Part shown: positions 1 through 7,046 of the stretch, one piece after another | Layout: the number at the start of each line of letters is the position of its first letter | Numbering within the stretch: position 1 is the first letter of the stretch | Source: Rhodoferax sp. | GTDB lineage: Bacteria; Pseudomonadota; Gammaproteobacteria; Burkholderiales; Burkholderiaceae_C | NCBI GenBank assembly: GCA_024235935.1 | Contig: JACKLL010000022.1 | Span: 1-33,740, forward strand | Direction of reading: 5' to 3' | DNA: 33,740 bases | Notes under the pieces: model-generated | Told to the model about the DNA's origin: nothing | The model's input: the letters and a program-made list of their open reading frames with translations, nothing else | Databases searched by the model: none | Program-made: the position numbers and the translations under genes

Positions 1-586
1 CGACGCCGACCATCAGCAGCAGCGACGGATCGCGGCTGGTGATGTGGTTGGCGGCATAGCTCAGCGCGGCGGCGCCGCCGAACTCCTTGAACCCCACCAG
101 GTTCGGAAAGCGCGCCCGCAGGTCAAAGAACAGGTCGGCACGCGTCTCATAGCCATAGTGCGGACTGTTGTAGATGACGGCCGGCAGCGCACCGCCCGCA
201 TCGAGCACGCCTTCGAAATGCGCACGCTGCGCTGCAACGGAACTGCCACGCGACAACACCCTCGGGATCACCATCAGGCCGCTGGCCCCGACCTTGCGCG
301 CATGGGCTGCCAGCGCGGCCGCCCGCGCCGGGCTCTGGGCACCGGTGCCCACCACCACCGGCACACCGGCTTCGACCAGGCGCGCCACGCCTTCCATGCG
401 CTCCTCGTCGCTGAGCAGCGGCCAGTCTCCCATGGAGCCGCAGTACACGACGCCGCGCATGCCGGCATCGACCAGGCGCTTGCCGGTGCGCACCAGCGCG
501 TCGAAGTCCGGCTTGCGCTCGGCGGTGCAGGGGGTCATCAGGGCCGGGATGGTGCCCTGGAAGATGGAGGCAGGGGTTTCGGACAT
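1..586 (-). CDS. Dihydrodipicolinate synthase/N-acetylneuraminate lyase family aldolase (partial, 3' end outside window)
   Basis: The first 195 codons are visible; the gene runs off the left edge. Family members are class I aldolases that use a Schiff-base lysine to join or cleave pyruvate and an aldehyde. Seen here: the N-terminal strand GTIPALMTP, a GSMGDW segment at residues 50-55 where DapA has GTTGE, the tyrosine of YNSP (Tyr139), and the Schiff-base lysine in VGFKEFG (Lys167). Because the GTTGE loop is altered, lysine biosynthesis is unlikely; a catabolic keto-acid aldolase or dehydratase fits better, but the substrate cannot be told. The start is the ATG at 584-586. No neighbour on the same strand lies within the window, so its operon is unknown. 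Confidence 0.88.
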   Translation of the reverse strand, partial: MSETPASIFQGTIPALMTPCTAERKPDFDALVRTGKRLVDAGMRGVVYCGSMGDWPLLSDEERMEGVARLVEAGVPVVVGTGAQSPARAAALAAHARKVGASGLMVIPRVLSRGSSVAAQRAHFEGVLDAGGALPAVIYNSPHYGYETRADLFFDLRARFPNLVGFKEFGGAAALSYAANHITSRDPSLLLMVGV

Positions 587-896
587 ATGCGGGTCTCGTC
601 GAATGGCTCGGGAAGTTGCAATGGTAGCCGCGACGGAGATGCGCAACGGGGATGGCCGGCCGGAACCCCATGCGCAAGTCGGTGGCGCAATTGGCGCGCA
701 TCCCTGTCGGCAACTGAACAGCGTCTCCGGGACAGGTTCAGGAGCGCATCGACAAGGCCGCGAGCAGATCGAGTGGCACCGCGCGGTCAACCCAAACCAG
801 ATGCATGGAGAGATGCCATGGCAGGTAGCTCTTGTGGATGAGCAGGCGCTCCGCCTTCATGCACTGTTGATTCCGCCGGCCAACTCCTAAGCTTGC
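587..896. other. Intergenic region between divergent genes
   Basis: This stretch separates the start of the DapA-like gene (minus strand) from the hydrolase (plus strand) and should hold both promoters. I recognise no gene in it. Reading frames that cross it lack a ribosome binding site and family-like sequence. The only clear structure is the hairpin at 897-928, listed separately. Confidence 0.4.
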
Positions 897-928
897 TGTC
901 ATGTTTTGCCAATCGGCAGGACATGACA
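897..928 (+). promoter_or_regulatory. Long inverted repeat just upstream of the hydrolase ribosome binding site
   Basis: The arms TGTCATGTTTTGCC (897-910) and GGCAGGACATGACA (915-928) flank a 4-base loop AATC. In DNA, 12 of 14 positions pair; as RNA the other two are G-U wobbles, so the stem would be continuous. It ends nine bases before the CAGGAG ribosome binding site at 938-943. It could be an operator for a dimeric regulator or a 5' leader hairpin; sequence alone does not decide. Confidence 0.55.
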
Positions 929-1523
929 TTCACCGCACAGGAGTCTACCCATGCCGTATCGAGAAACCATCGGTCCACCCGATCCGTCGCGCCGCAGCGC
1001 ACTGGCGGCCGGCGCAGGCCTGGCCGCCGCCATCGGATTTCCCTTTGTTGCCGCAGCCGCAGACAAGCAGCCGCCTGCGATGCCCACTTCCATGCACCCT
1101 TCATCAACCCCTTCAGATCCATCCACCATGAACACCATCACCACCAAGGACGGCACGGCCATCTTCTACAAGGACTGGGGCCCCAGGAACGCCCAGCCCA
1201 TCATGTTCCACCACGGCTGGCCGCTGTCCAGCGACGACTGGGACGCGCAGATGATCTACTTTCTGCAGAAAGGCTTCCGCGTGGTGGCCCACGATCGGCG
1301 CGGCCACGGACGCTCGGCGCAGGTCAGCGAGGGGCACGACATGGACCACTATGCGGCAGACGCCTTTGCCGTCGTCGAGCATCTCGACCTGAAGAACGCC
1401 GTGCACATCGGCCACTCGACTGGCGGTGGCGAGGTGGCACGCTATGTCGCAAAGTTCGGACAGCCGGCAGGCCGTGTCGCCAAGGCGGTGCTGGTCGCCG
1501 CCATTCCGCCGCTGATGCTCAAG

Positions 1524-1549
1524 GGCTACGCTGAAGAAGTGCCAGCAAA
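1524..1549 (+). repeat. Left terminal inverted repeat of the IS5-family element
   Basis: It begins GGCTACGCTGA and pairs with the inverted copy ending at 2681; 20 of 26 positions agree by eye. Confidence 0.75.
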
Positions 1550-1659
1550 AAGTGGACGCAAGCCATTTGCCGACCGAATTTGCGTAGACATCGTCGAAAG
1601 CACGCGATTTTGTAGCCCAGTGGGCCTGTTTTGCGGGCTGTTTAGCCCGCTTACCTGGC

Positions 1660-2610
1660 TCATGGACGCACCTGTGCCATCAGCCTTTGGCGGGCGAGGT
1701 AGATGTTGGCCAACGCCAGTGCAGTAAATGCCCGTGTGGCATTCTTGGCCAGGCCGCGGTAGCGCACCTTGCCAAATCCCCACAGCCGCTTGACCACGCC
1801 GAACACGTGTTCCACCCGTGCCCGAATGCGCGATTTGTTGCGGTTCTTGGCGCGGGCTACCTCATCGACAACGCCGTTGTGCCGCGCGCGTTGATTCGTG
1901 AAGTCCTTGGCCTTGGGTGCTTTGCCACGGATCAGTTCTTTCTGACTGGCATAGGCCGAGTCACCATAAACACGGTTCTCGTTGCCGTGTAGCAGATCGG
2001 GCAGTGGATGCTTGTCATGGACGTTGGCTGCAGTGACCACGGCGCTGTGCGCCAAGCCGCTCTGGCTGTCCACGCCGATGTGCATCTTCATGCCGAAGTA
2101 CCACTGCTGGCCCTTGCGCGTTTGGTGCATCTCCGGATCTCGCGCCTTGTCAGCATTCTTGGTCGAACTTGGTGCGCCAATGATGGTGGCATCGACGATG
2201 GTTCCGGTGTTCACTTTGAATCCCCGGGCCTGCAATTCGGCACCGACCTTGGCAAACAAAGATTCGCCGAGCTTGTTGTCATTGAGCAGGCGACGAAACT
2301 TCAGCATGGTGGTGGCGTCGGGAACCGGCTCGCGCCCCAGATCAATACCCACGAAGCGGCGCAGGCTGACACTGTCGTACAGCGCCTCTTCGCACGACAG
2401 GTCAGCCAGGTTAAACCAATGCTGTATGAAGTGGATTCGCAGCATGCGCTCCAGCCCAATCGGCGGGCGACCATTGCCCGCCTTGGGGTAATGCGGTTCG
2501 ATGACTTCACAAAGCGCCGCCCACGGAACAATGGATTCCATCGTCTTCAAGAACTCGTCGCGCCGCGCGGGCACGTGATACCGCAAACGCCGCTTCTTGA
2601 TCAGCGCCAT
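1660..2610 (-). CDS. IS5-family transposase (DDE type)
   Basis: This 316-residue protein has the length and layout of IS5-group transposases and should catalyse movement of the surrounding element. An N-terminal helix-rich DNA-binding part contains the conserved block HFIQHWFNLAD (residues 60-70) and PDATTMLKFR (97-106). The likely catalytic triad is Asp140 (GTIVDATI), Asp217 (VYGDSAY) and Glu267 (RVEHVFG). The reading frame is intact, with no frameshift or internal stop, so the element may still be mobile. The start ATG at 2608-2610 lies about 70 bases inside the right inverted repeat, as usual for compact elements. It is transcribed against the interrupted hydrolase. Confidence 0.95.
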   Translation of the reverse strand: MALIKKRRLRYHVPARRDEFLKTMESIVPWAALCEVIEPHYPKAGNGRPPIGLERMLRIHFIQHWFNLADLSCEEALYDSVSLRRFVGIDLGREPVPDATTMLKFRRLLNDNKLGESLFAKVGAELQARGFKVNTGTIVDATIIGAPSSTKNADKARDPEMHQTRKGQQWYFGMKMHIGVDSQSGLAHSAVVTAANVHDKHPLPDLLHGNENRVYGDSAYASQKELIRGKAPKAKDFTNQRARHNGVVDEVARAKNRNKSRIRARVEHVFGVVKRLWGFGKVRYRGLAKNATRAFTALALANIYLARQRLMAQVRP

Positions 2611-2655
2611 GGCAGGGGTTATTGCTTCATCATCTGATAACGCATCAACGTCAGA

Positions 2656-2681
2656 TTCGGTGGACCTTAATCAGCGTAGCC
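2656..2681 (-). repeat. Right terminal inverted repeat of the IS5-family element
   Basis: Read inward from 2681 it begins GGCTACGCTGATTAAGG and matches the left end at 1524. Host sequence resumes in the original reading frame at 2683. Confidence 0.75.
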
Positions 2682-3135
2682 TACGGCCAGCAACCCCGAA
2701 GGGCTGCCGATGGAAGTCTTCGACGGCTTTCGCAAGGGTGTTGCCGACAACCGGACGCAGTTCTTCGTCGATGTGCCTTCAGGGCCGTTCTACGGCTTCA
2801 ACCGTCCCGGGGTGAAGACCCTGCCAGGCGTGGTCCAGAACTGGTGGCGCCAGGGCATGGCGGGCAGCGCAAAAGCCCACTACGAGGGTATCAAGGCATT
2901 TTCGGAAACCGACCAGACCGAAGACCTGAAGGCGATCACCGTGCCGACACTGGTCATGCACGGCGACGACGACCAGGTCGTGCCGATTGCGGACTCGGCC
3001 ATGAAGGCGGTCAAGCTGCTGAAGAACGGTACGCTCAAGGTCTACAAGGGCTACTCGCACGGGATGTTGACCGTGAATGCGGATGTGCTGAACCCTGACC
3101 TGCTGGCCTTCATCAAGGCCTGATCACACCCCCGC

Positions 3136-3169
3136 CGTGTCCTGCGCAGCGCCGGCGGCGCGGGACACG
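3136..3169. terminator. Strong GC-rich hairpin between convergent genes
   Basis: CGTGTCCTGCGC (3136-3147) pairs with GCGCGGGACACG (3158-3169) over 12 positions, one of them T-G, with a 10-base loop. It lies 13 bases after the hydrolase stop and 17 bases beyond the 3' end of the opposing gene, so it could end transcription from both sides. No T-run follows on either strand, so intrinsic termination is likely but not certain. Confidence 0.6.
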
Positions 3170-3186
3170 CCGACGGGGGGCGGCCT

Positions 3187-3681
3187 TCAGCACGCGCCCA
3201 TGGCCTCACACAGACCCAGGCATACGATCGACAAGGTCGTGCCTCCCGCACCCAGCAGGGCCGTGACGGCGCCGACACTGACACCCGTCATCGCCGAGAT
3301 GACCACGGCAAGCCCTGACATCGAATAGGCGCTGGCGGCCAGCACGGCGGGAATCGACATGCCGCCGCTCAGGATGATGCTGCCACCGAGCGCGGCTGCG
3401 ATGCCTATCATCAGGCCCGTCGTGCACAAGGTGCACTTGAATGCCCCCTTCATCAATCCGCCAGGGGCTGCCCCGGCCGTCGGGTCGGCATGAATGCCCA
3501 AGGCCGTCAGATCGCGTCCGGACAGCCGTTGCTGGAGACTGGAGGGCGCGTGCTGCATCAATTGCGCGACCGGTTCAGCACCCGGACTCGACGGCGTGGC
3601 CTTGGCCGCCTGGATGGCCGCAAGGATCTCCTTGCCAATGGCTTCGGCCTCGGCCTTTTTTGCGTCGGACACGTCGGACAT
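3187..3681 (-). CDS. Small hydrophobic protein with paired cysteines, unrecognised
   Basis: I do not recognise this 164-residue protein. Residues 1-75 are polar, with a charged Ala-rich helix (residues 6-28) and a Pro/Ala/Gln-rich stretch ending in a Gly-Gly (APGG, 72-75). Residues 76-164 are very hydrophobic and Gly/Ala/Ser-rich, enough for two or three membrane segments, bracketed by CxxC (Cys83, Cys86) and by Cys154, Cys158 and Cys164 at the extreme C terminus. The start chosen is the ATG at 3681, not one 12 codons upstream, because AAGGAG (3688-3693) lies six bases before it. A precursor-like layout (polar leader, Gly-Gly, hydrophobic Cys-bounded core) suggests a bacteriocin-like or membrane-active peptide, but no maturation or export gene is adjacent. 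A small membrane protein with disulfides or a metal site is equally possible. Confidence 0.7.
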   Translation of the reverse strand: MSDVSDAKKAEAEAIGKEILAAIQAAKATPSSPGAEPVAQLMQHAPSSLQQRLSGRDLTALGIHADPTAGAAPGGLMKGAFKCTLCTTGLMIGIAAALGGSIILSGGMSIPAVLAASAYSMSGLAVVISAMTGVSVGAVTALLGAGGTTLSIVCLGLCEAMGAC

Positions 3682-4077
3682 GTTCAGCTCCTTCATCTTG
3701 CGTTGTCGAAAGCGCAACTGCCAGCTTTCTGCGCACTCTCAAGACACGACGACGAAGCGGATGCAGCTACAACGGGGCTTCGACCCTAACAGTGCCCAGG
3801 CCCCCGGGTCACCCTGTTTTCGTGGGGTTGACGCTGGAGGTGAACGGCAAGGCTCGCCTGGTGCGACGCCGATGGCCGGGCGAAGGAAGCCTTGGCTGAA
3901 ATCAGGATTCCGCGGTGAAGCCCATCGACAAGATCAAGCGGGCGGTTCATACGCCCGCCGCTTGCTGCGCGCTTGTGCGGGTCACCATGCTGACGGACGG
4001 CGTGGATGGTCTAATAGGGGGAAACCCTGCCCCGCCGGCCTCTCCTGGCCGCTAACCATCCACCCGCGAGCCATCCC
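3682..4077. other. Intergenic region between divergent genes
   Basis: This region should hold promoters for the hydrophobic protein (minus) and the DnaJ-like gene (plus). I see no convincing gene. A short stretch near 3827-3863 can be read as LTLEVNGKARLV, which resembles the start of 2Fe-2S ferredoxin-like subunits, but the similarity is too short to call. The only clear structure is the hairpin at 3938-3958. Confidence 0.35.
3938..3958 (+). promoter_or_regulatory. GC-rich hairpin upstream of the DnaJ-like gene
   Basis: GCGGGCG (3938-3944) and CGCCCGC (3952-3958) form a perfect 7-bp stem with a 7-base loop. No T-run follows. It lies about 120 bases before the DnaJ-like start; its role is unknown. 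Confidence 0.35.
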
Positions 4078-5016
4078 ATGACCGTCGACGACGCCTATGC
4101 CGAACTGGGCCTTGCGCCCGGGGCCACACTGGCCCAGGCCAAGGCCGCCTGGCGCAGCCTGGTGTCGCGCTGGCATCCGGATCGCAACGGCCATGCCGGC
4201 GCGTCGGCACGCATGCAACGCATCAACCGGGCGCTGGAGCAGATCCGTGCGGCCGGCGAGGGCAAGGCCGCGCCACATCCGGCGCGCAAGGATCCGGCGC
4301 CCGCCGCCGTGCACACCGCGCAGCACCGCATCACGCTGACCCTCGAGGAGGCGGCCACCGGCTGCATCAAGCAACTGCATGGCAGCATCGTCGAAACCTG
4401 CGTACCCTGCGGGGGTAGCGGCCATGCCGTCGCGCCACAGGATTGCCCCACCTGTGCGGGCAAGGGCCAATTGCATGAACGCAGCTGGTTCGGCTGGTAT
4501 GCCATCGGCAAACCTTGCACGGACTGCAACGGCACCGGCACGGTGCGACCCGCCTGTGCGGCCTGCGACGGCCGTGGCAAGACGGAGCTGACCCGCTATC
4601 GCATGTCGGTGCGCCTGCCGGCCTTTACGCGCGATGGCGATACGCTGCACGTGCCCGCGGCCCGTGGGCGCGCGGCGGTGGCGCTCGATATCCATATTGC
4701 GGTGCAGCCGCATGCCAGCCTGGCGCTCGACCCCACGGATGGCAGCGTGCGTTGCGAGTGGCCGGTCGACGGCTTCGGCTGGATCGCGAACCACACGGTC
4801 GACGTTCCGACGCTGCGCGGGCCGCAGCCGCTGCAGCTGCAACGCGGGCAGGTCCTGTACCGCCTCGCCGGGCTGGGATTCCCCCCGCGTTCCGGCGGCA
4901 GGCCGGCGGAACAGATCGTGATCGTGGTGCCGAAATTTCCGGAGCAGCTCAGCCGCAAACAGGAGCGCTTGCTGGCGCAGCTGGCGCAGACCACGGCCGC
5001 GGCGGGCGATAAGTAG
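4078..5016 (+). CDS. DnaJ-like co-chaperone with J domain and cysteine-rich zinc region
   Basis: This 312-residue protein should stimulate a DnaK-type Hsp70 and hold client proteins. An N-terminal J domain (residues 4-60) has the Hsp70-contacting motif HPD at 33-35. It is followed by four CxxCxG-type zinc-binding repeats: Cys108/111, Cys123/126, Cys147/150 and Cys160/163. The C-terminal client-binding beta domains run to about residue 295, with the expected LxGxGFP-like segment LAGLGFP. It lacks the Gly/Phe-rich linker of true DnaJ; a 20-residue Ala/Pro stretch takes its place, and the protein is about 60 residues shorter. It is probably an accessory type I-like J protein, not the main DnaJ. 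No dnaK or grpE is adjacent. The ribosome binding site is weak. Confidence 0.9.
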   Translation: MTVDDAYAELGLAPGATLAQAKAAWRSLVSRWHPDRNGHAGASARMQRINRALEQIRAAGEGKAAPHPARKDPAPAAVHTAQHRITLTLEEAATGCIKQLHGSIVETCVPCGGSGHAVAPQDCPTCAGKGQLHERSWFGWYAIGKPCTDCNGTGTVRPACAACDGRGKTELTRYRMSVRLPAFTRDGDTLHVPAARGRAAVALDIHIAVQPHASLALDPTDGSVRCEWPVDGFGWIANHTVDVPTLRGPQPLQLQRGQVLYRLAGLGFPPRSGGRPAEQIVIVVPKFPEQLSRKQERLLAQLAQTTAAAGDK

Positions 5017-5150
5017 CACCGCAAGAGCCAGGCGGCACCACCAAGCAGCCACCGCTGGCGCCCGCGTTCTGGGCCAGGACCTTCGGCATGCTGACCGACC
5101 GATTTGGCGTGCGCTGGGCGGTCAACGGCACACCGATCGCGATGGGCTGA
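5016..5150 (+). pseudogene. Remnant of a VOC/PhnB-like protein C terminus
   Basis: Directly after the DnaJ-like stop, a frame without a start codon reads FWARTFGMLTDRFGVRWAVN and ends at the TGA at 5148-5150. This resembles the C-terminal signature of PhnB/glyoxalase-fold (VOC) proteins, where a segment like FWGxxFGxxTDxFGxxWxVN is typical. A stop at 5010-5012 lies just upstream in the same frame, so only about 45 codons remain, with no start. It is most likely the tail of a deleted gene, perhaps lost when the DnaJ-like gene came to lie next to it. The assignment rests on one short motif. Confidence 0.5.
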
Positions 5151-5276
5151 CCGGCGCGGCGCAGACGCGGCAGGCGGAGCCTGCCGGGACAGGTGGCGCA
5201 CAGGGCCGCGTCGAATTAGACTCCCGCCGATCGTCATGCCCATGTGAGGCGCCATCGCGCCTGCAAAGGAGTCCCC

Positions 5277-6485
5277 ATGCGCCCATCCCCGAAGCCCGCA
5301 TCCACCGCACGCGAGACCGCTTCGTCGCGCCGTGCCCCTGTGTCCGGCCAGCGACTGGTCATCCTCGTGGCGACCCGCAAGGGCGCCTGGCTGTTCCACG
5401 GCGACGCGCGGCGCAAGACCTGGGTGGCGGACGGCCCGCACTTCCTGGGCCACACCATCAGCCATGTGCAGTGCGATCCGCGCGACGGCCGCACCCTGCT
5501 GGCGGCCGCCAAGACCGGTCACCTCGGACCGACCATCTTCCGCTCCACCAATCTCGGTCGCAGCTGGAAGGAGGCGCAGCAGCCGCCGGCCTTTGCCAAT
5601 ACCAACGACACCTTGCCCGGCCGCTCGGTCGACCACAGCTTCTGGCTGACGCCCGGGCATGCCAGCGAGACAGGCAGCTGGTATGCAGGCACCTCGCCGC
5701 AAGGCCTGTTCCACTCGCAGGACGGCGGCGGCACCTGGCAGCCGCTGGCTTCCGTCAACGACGACCCGCAGTTCCGCAAATGGATGGGCACGGTGCAGGA
5801 CGGCACCCCCGACGGGCCCAAGCTGCATTCGGTCATCGTCGACCCGCGCGACCCGGCGCATCTCTACTTTGCGATGTCCGGCGGCGGCGTGCATGAATCG
5901 CACGACGCTGGAGGCAGCTGGTCGACGCTGATCCAGGGCATGGAAGTGGTCGAAGGCTTCGACGCCGCCGACGTCAGCTTCCACGATCCGCATTGCGTGC
6001 GGCTGTGCCCGGCCCATCCGGACCGGCTGTACCAGCAGAACCACTGCGGCATCTACCGGATGGACCGCTCGGGCGACCCGTCCGCCGACCGCTGGCAACG
6101 CATCGGCCGCAAGATGCCCAAGCGCGTGGGCGACATCGGCTTCCCGATGGTCGTGCACCCGCGTGACCCCGACACGGCATGGGTGTTCCCGATGGACGGC
6201 ACCACCGTCTGGCCCCGCACCAGCCCCCAGGGGCGACCGGCGGCTTATGTCACGCGCAACGCCGGCCGCAGCTGGCAACGGCTGGACCAGGGCCTGCCCG
6301 AGAGCCAGGCCTGGTGGACCGTCAAGCGCCAGGCGATGACGGCCGACGCCCAGGCGACGCCGGCGCTGTACCTGGGCACCACCAGCGGCGAACTGTGGAT
6401 CGGCCACGACGAAGGCGCTCGCTGGTCGAACATCGCGCGCCATCTACCGGAGATCTACGCGGTGGAAGTGGCCGCGCTGAGATGA
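5277..6485 (+). CDS. Asp-box (BNR) beta-propeller protein, sialidase/sortilin-like fold
   Basis: This 402-residue protein is built of repeats with Asp-box signatures (S/T-x-D/N-x-G-x-S/T-W): STNLGRSW, SQDGGGTW, SHDAGGSW, TRNAGRSW and GHDEGARW, spaced as expected for blades of a beta-propeller. Such propellers occur in sialidases, Vps10/sortilin domains and photosystem assembly factors; none of the sialidase arginine-triad context is evident, so an enzyme activity should not be assumed. No signal peptide is visible, so it is probably cytoplasmic. The start ATG at 5277 is preferred over one 33 bases upstream because AAAGGAG (5265-5271) lies five bases before it. A MoaD/ThiS-like gene follows within 30 bases, so the two are probably cotranscribed and may act together. 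Confidence 0.88.
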   Translation: MRPSPKPASTARETASSRRAPVSGQRLVILVATRKGAWLFHGDARRKTWVADGPHFLGHTISHVQCDPRDGRTLLAAAKTGHLGPTIFRSTNLGRSWKEAQQPPAFANTNDTLPGRSVDHSFWLTPGHASETGSWYAGTSPQGLFHSQDGGGTWQPLASVNDDPQFRKWMGTVQDGTPDGPKLHSVIVDPRDPAHLYFAMSGGGVHESHDAGGSWSTLIQGMEVVEGFDAADVSFHDPHCVRLCPAHPDRLYQQNHCGIYRMDRSGDPSADRWQRIGRKMPKRVGDIGFPMVVHPRDPDTAWVFPMDGTTVWPRTSPQGRPAAYVTRNAGRSWQRLDQGLPESQAWWTVKRQAMTADAQATPALYLGTTSGELWIGHDEGARWSNIARHLPEIYAVEVAALR

Positions 6486-6513
6486 ACCACTGCCCATGCG
6501 GATGGGGCACGCC

Positions 6514-6774
6514 ATGGTGAAAGTGCTGATCCCCGGAGCGCTGCGCTCGTACACCGGCCGATCGCAACTCCAGGCCGATGGCGACACGCTCGATGCGCTG
6601 TTCGCGGACCTCGACCGCCGCTTCCCCGGGCTGCGCTTTCGGGTGGTGGACGAACAAGGCCAGCTGCGGCCCAACATGCGCATCTTCGTCAACGGCATCG
6701 GCGTGCGCGACCTGCAGCACGGACTGAGGCCGGACGACTTCGTGGCGGTGGTACTGGCGCTCAGTGGGGGGTGA
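6514..6774 (+). CDS. MoaD/ThiS-family ubiquitin-like protein with C-terminal Gly-Gly
   Basis: An 86-residue beta-grasp protein: it begins VKVLIPGALRSYTG, has a central LFADLDRRFPGLR helix and NMRIFVNG strand, and ends VLALSGG. The terminal Gly-Gly is the feature that MoaD and ThiS use when an E1-like enzyme adenylates and thiocarboxylates them, so this may be a sulfur carrier or protein modifier. No E1-like (MoeB/ThiF), MoaE or thiazole genes are in the window. Two earlier in-frame ATGs (6496, 6502) exist; 6514 was chosen because family members begin at this point and a GGATGGGG stretch precedes it. The gene follows the propeller gene closely. Confidence 0.88.
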   Translation: MVKVLIPGALRSYTGRSQLQADGDTLDALFADLDRRFPGLRFRVVDEQGQLRPNMRIFVNGIGVRDLQHGLRPDDFVAVVLALSGG

Positions 6775-6896
6775 TGGCCGTGTCGCACTGGCAGGATGCG
6801 GGATAGGGTTCACGGCACAGCAGGCAGGCCTTCGATCACCTCCAGCGATGAGAGCCGCATCCCCGATGGCTCAATTTTCAGCGCGATTCAACAATT

Positions 6897-6959
6897 GGCA
6901 GTCCTGTGTTGTAGTTGGCCTCAGATACCAATGACAACGTCCCTTTGGGCAGGACTGCC
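6897..6959. repeat. Nested inverted repeats in a convergent intergenic region
   Basis: Outer arms GGCAGTCCTG (6897-6906) and CAGGACTGCC (6950-6959) are perfect 10-bp complements. Inner arms GTTGTAGTTGG (6908-6918) and CCAATGACAAC (6928-6938) match at 9 of 11. A third small stem, CCC TTT GGG, sits in 6939-6949, so a branched fold is possible. The surroundings are less GC-rich than the flanking genes. It lies between the 3' ends of the MoaD-like gene and the methyltransferase. It could be a bidirectional terminator, a small structured RNA, or the footprint of a small mobile element. Confidence 0.5.
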
Positions 6960-7046
6960 GGCTCACTTACGTGAAATGTTCAGGCCAGTGGCGATGGCCA
7001 GCGCTTGCCTGTCCTGAACCAGGCATGGGGATGTGAAACGGGAGAA

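Larger units (their letters stand above)
1524..2681 (-). mobile_element. IS5-family insertion sequence, apparently complete
   Basis: An element of about 1.16 kb carries one transposase gene on the minus strand, bounded by imperfect terminal inverted repeats. The left end GGCTACGCTGAAGAAGTGCC (from 1524) matches the right end read inward from 2681, GGCTACGCTGATTAAGGTCC; the first 11 bases are identical and the similarity continues patchily to about 26 bases. It sits inside the alpha/beta-hydrolase gene, antisense to it. No target duplication is evident beside these ends (AAG on the left, TAC on the right), so the exact boundary could be off by a base or two. Confidence 0.85.
951..3123 (+). pseudogene. 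Alpha/beta hydrolase (non-haem chloroperoxidase/esterase type) interrupted by an IS5-family element
   Basis: The 5' part (951-1523) and 3' part (2683-3123) form one alpha/beta-hydrolase once the insertion is removed: Lys191 (AAG, 1521-1523) joins Thr (ACG, 2683-2685) in frame, giving LMLK-TASNPEGLPMEVFDGF as in non-haem chloroperoxidases. The 5' part has the oxyanion segment HHGWP and the nucleophile in GHSTGG (Ser156). The acid (MHGDDDQ) and histidine (GYSHGM) lie in the 3' part, so the insertion splits the triad and the gene is expected to be inactive. Residues 12-37 look like a Tat-type signal (SRRSALAAGAG then a hydrophobic run), followed by a linker and the usual family start MNTITTKDGT (internal ATG at 1128). 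The ATG at 951 has CAGGAG at 938-943. The broken 5' frame would read into the element and stop near 1727. Confidence 0.85.

Noticed and set aside
3827..3899. Possible 2Fe-2S subunit fragment (LTLEVNGKARLV)
   Set aside because: The resemblance covers about 12 residues, no cysteine motif follows, and the frame soon ends; too little to call.
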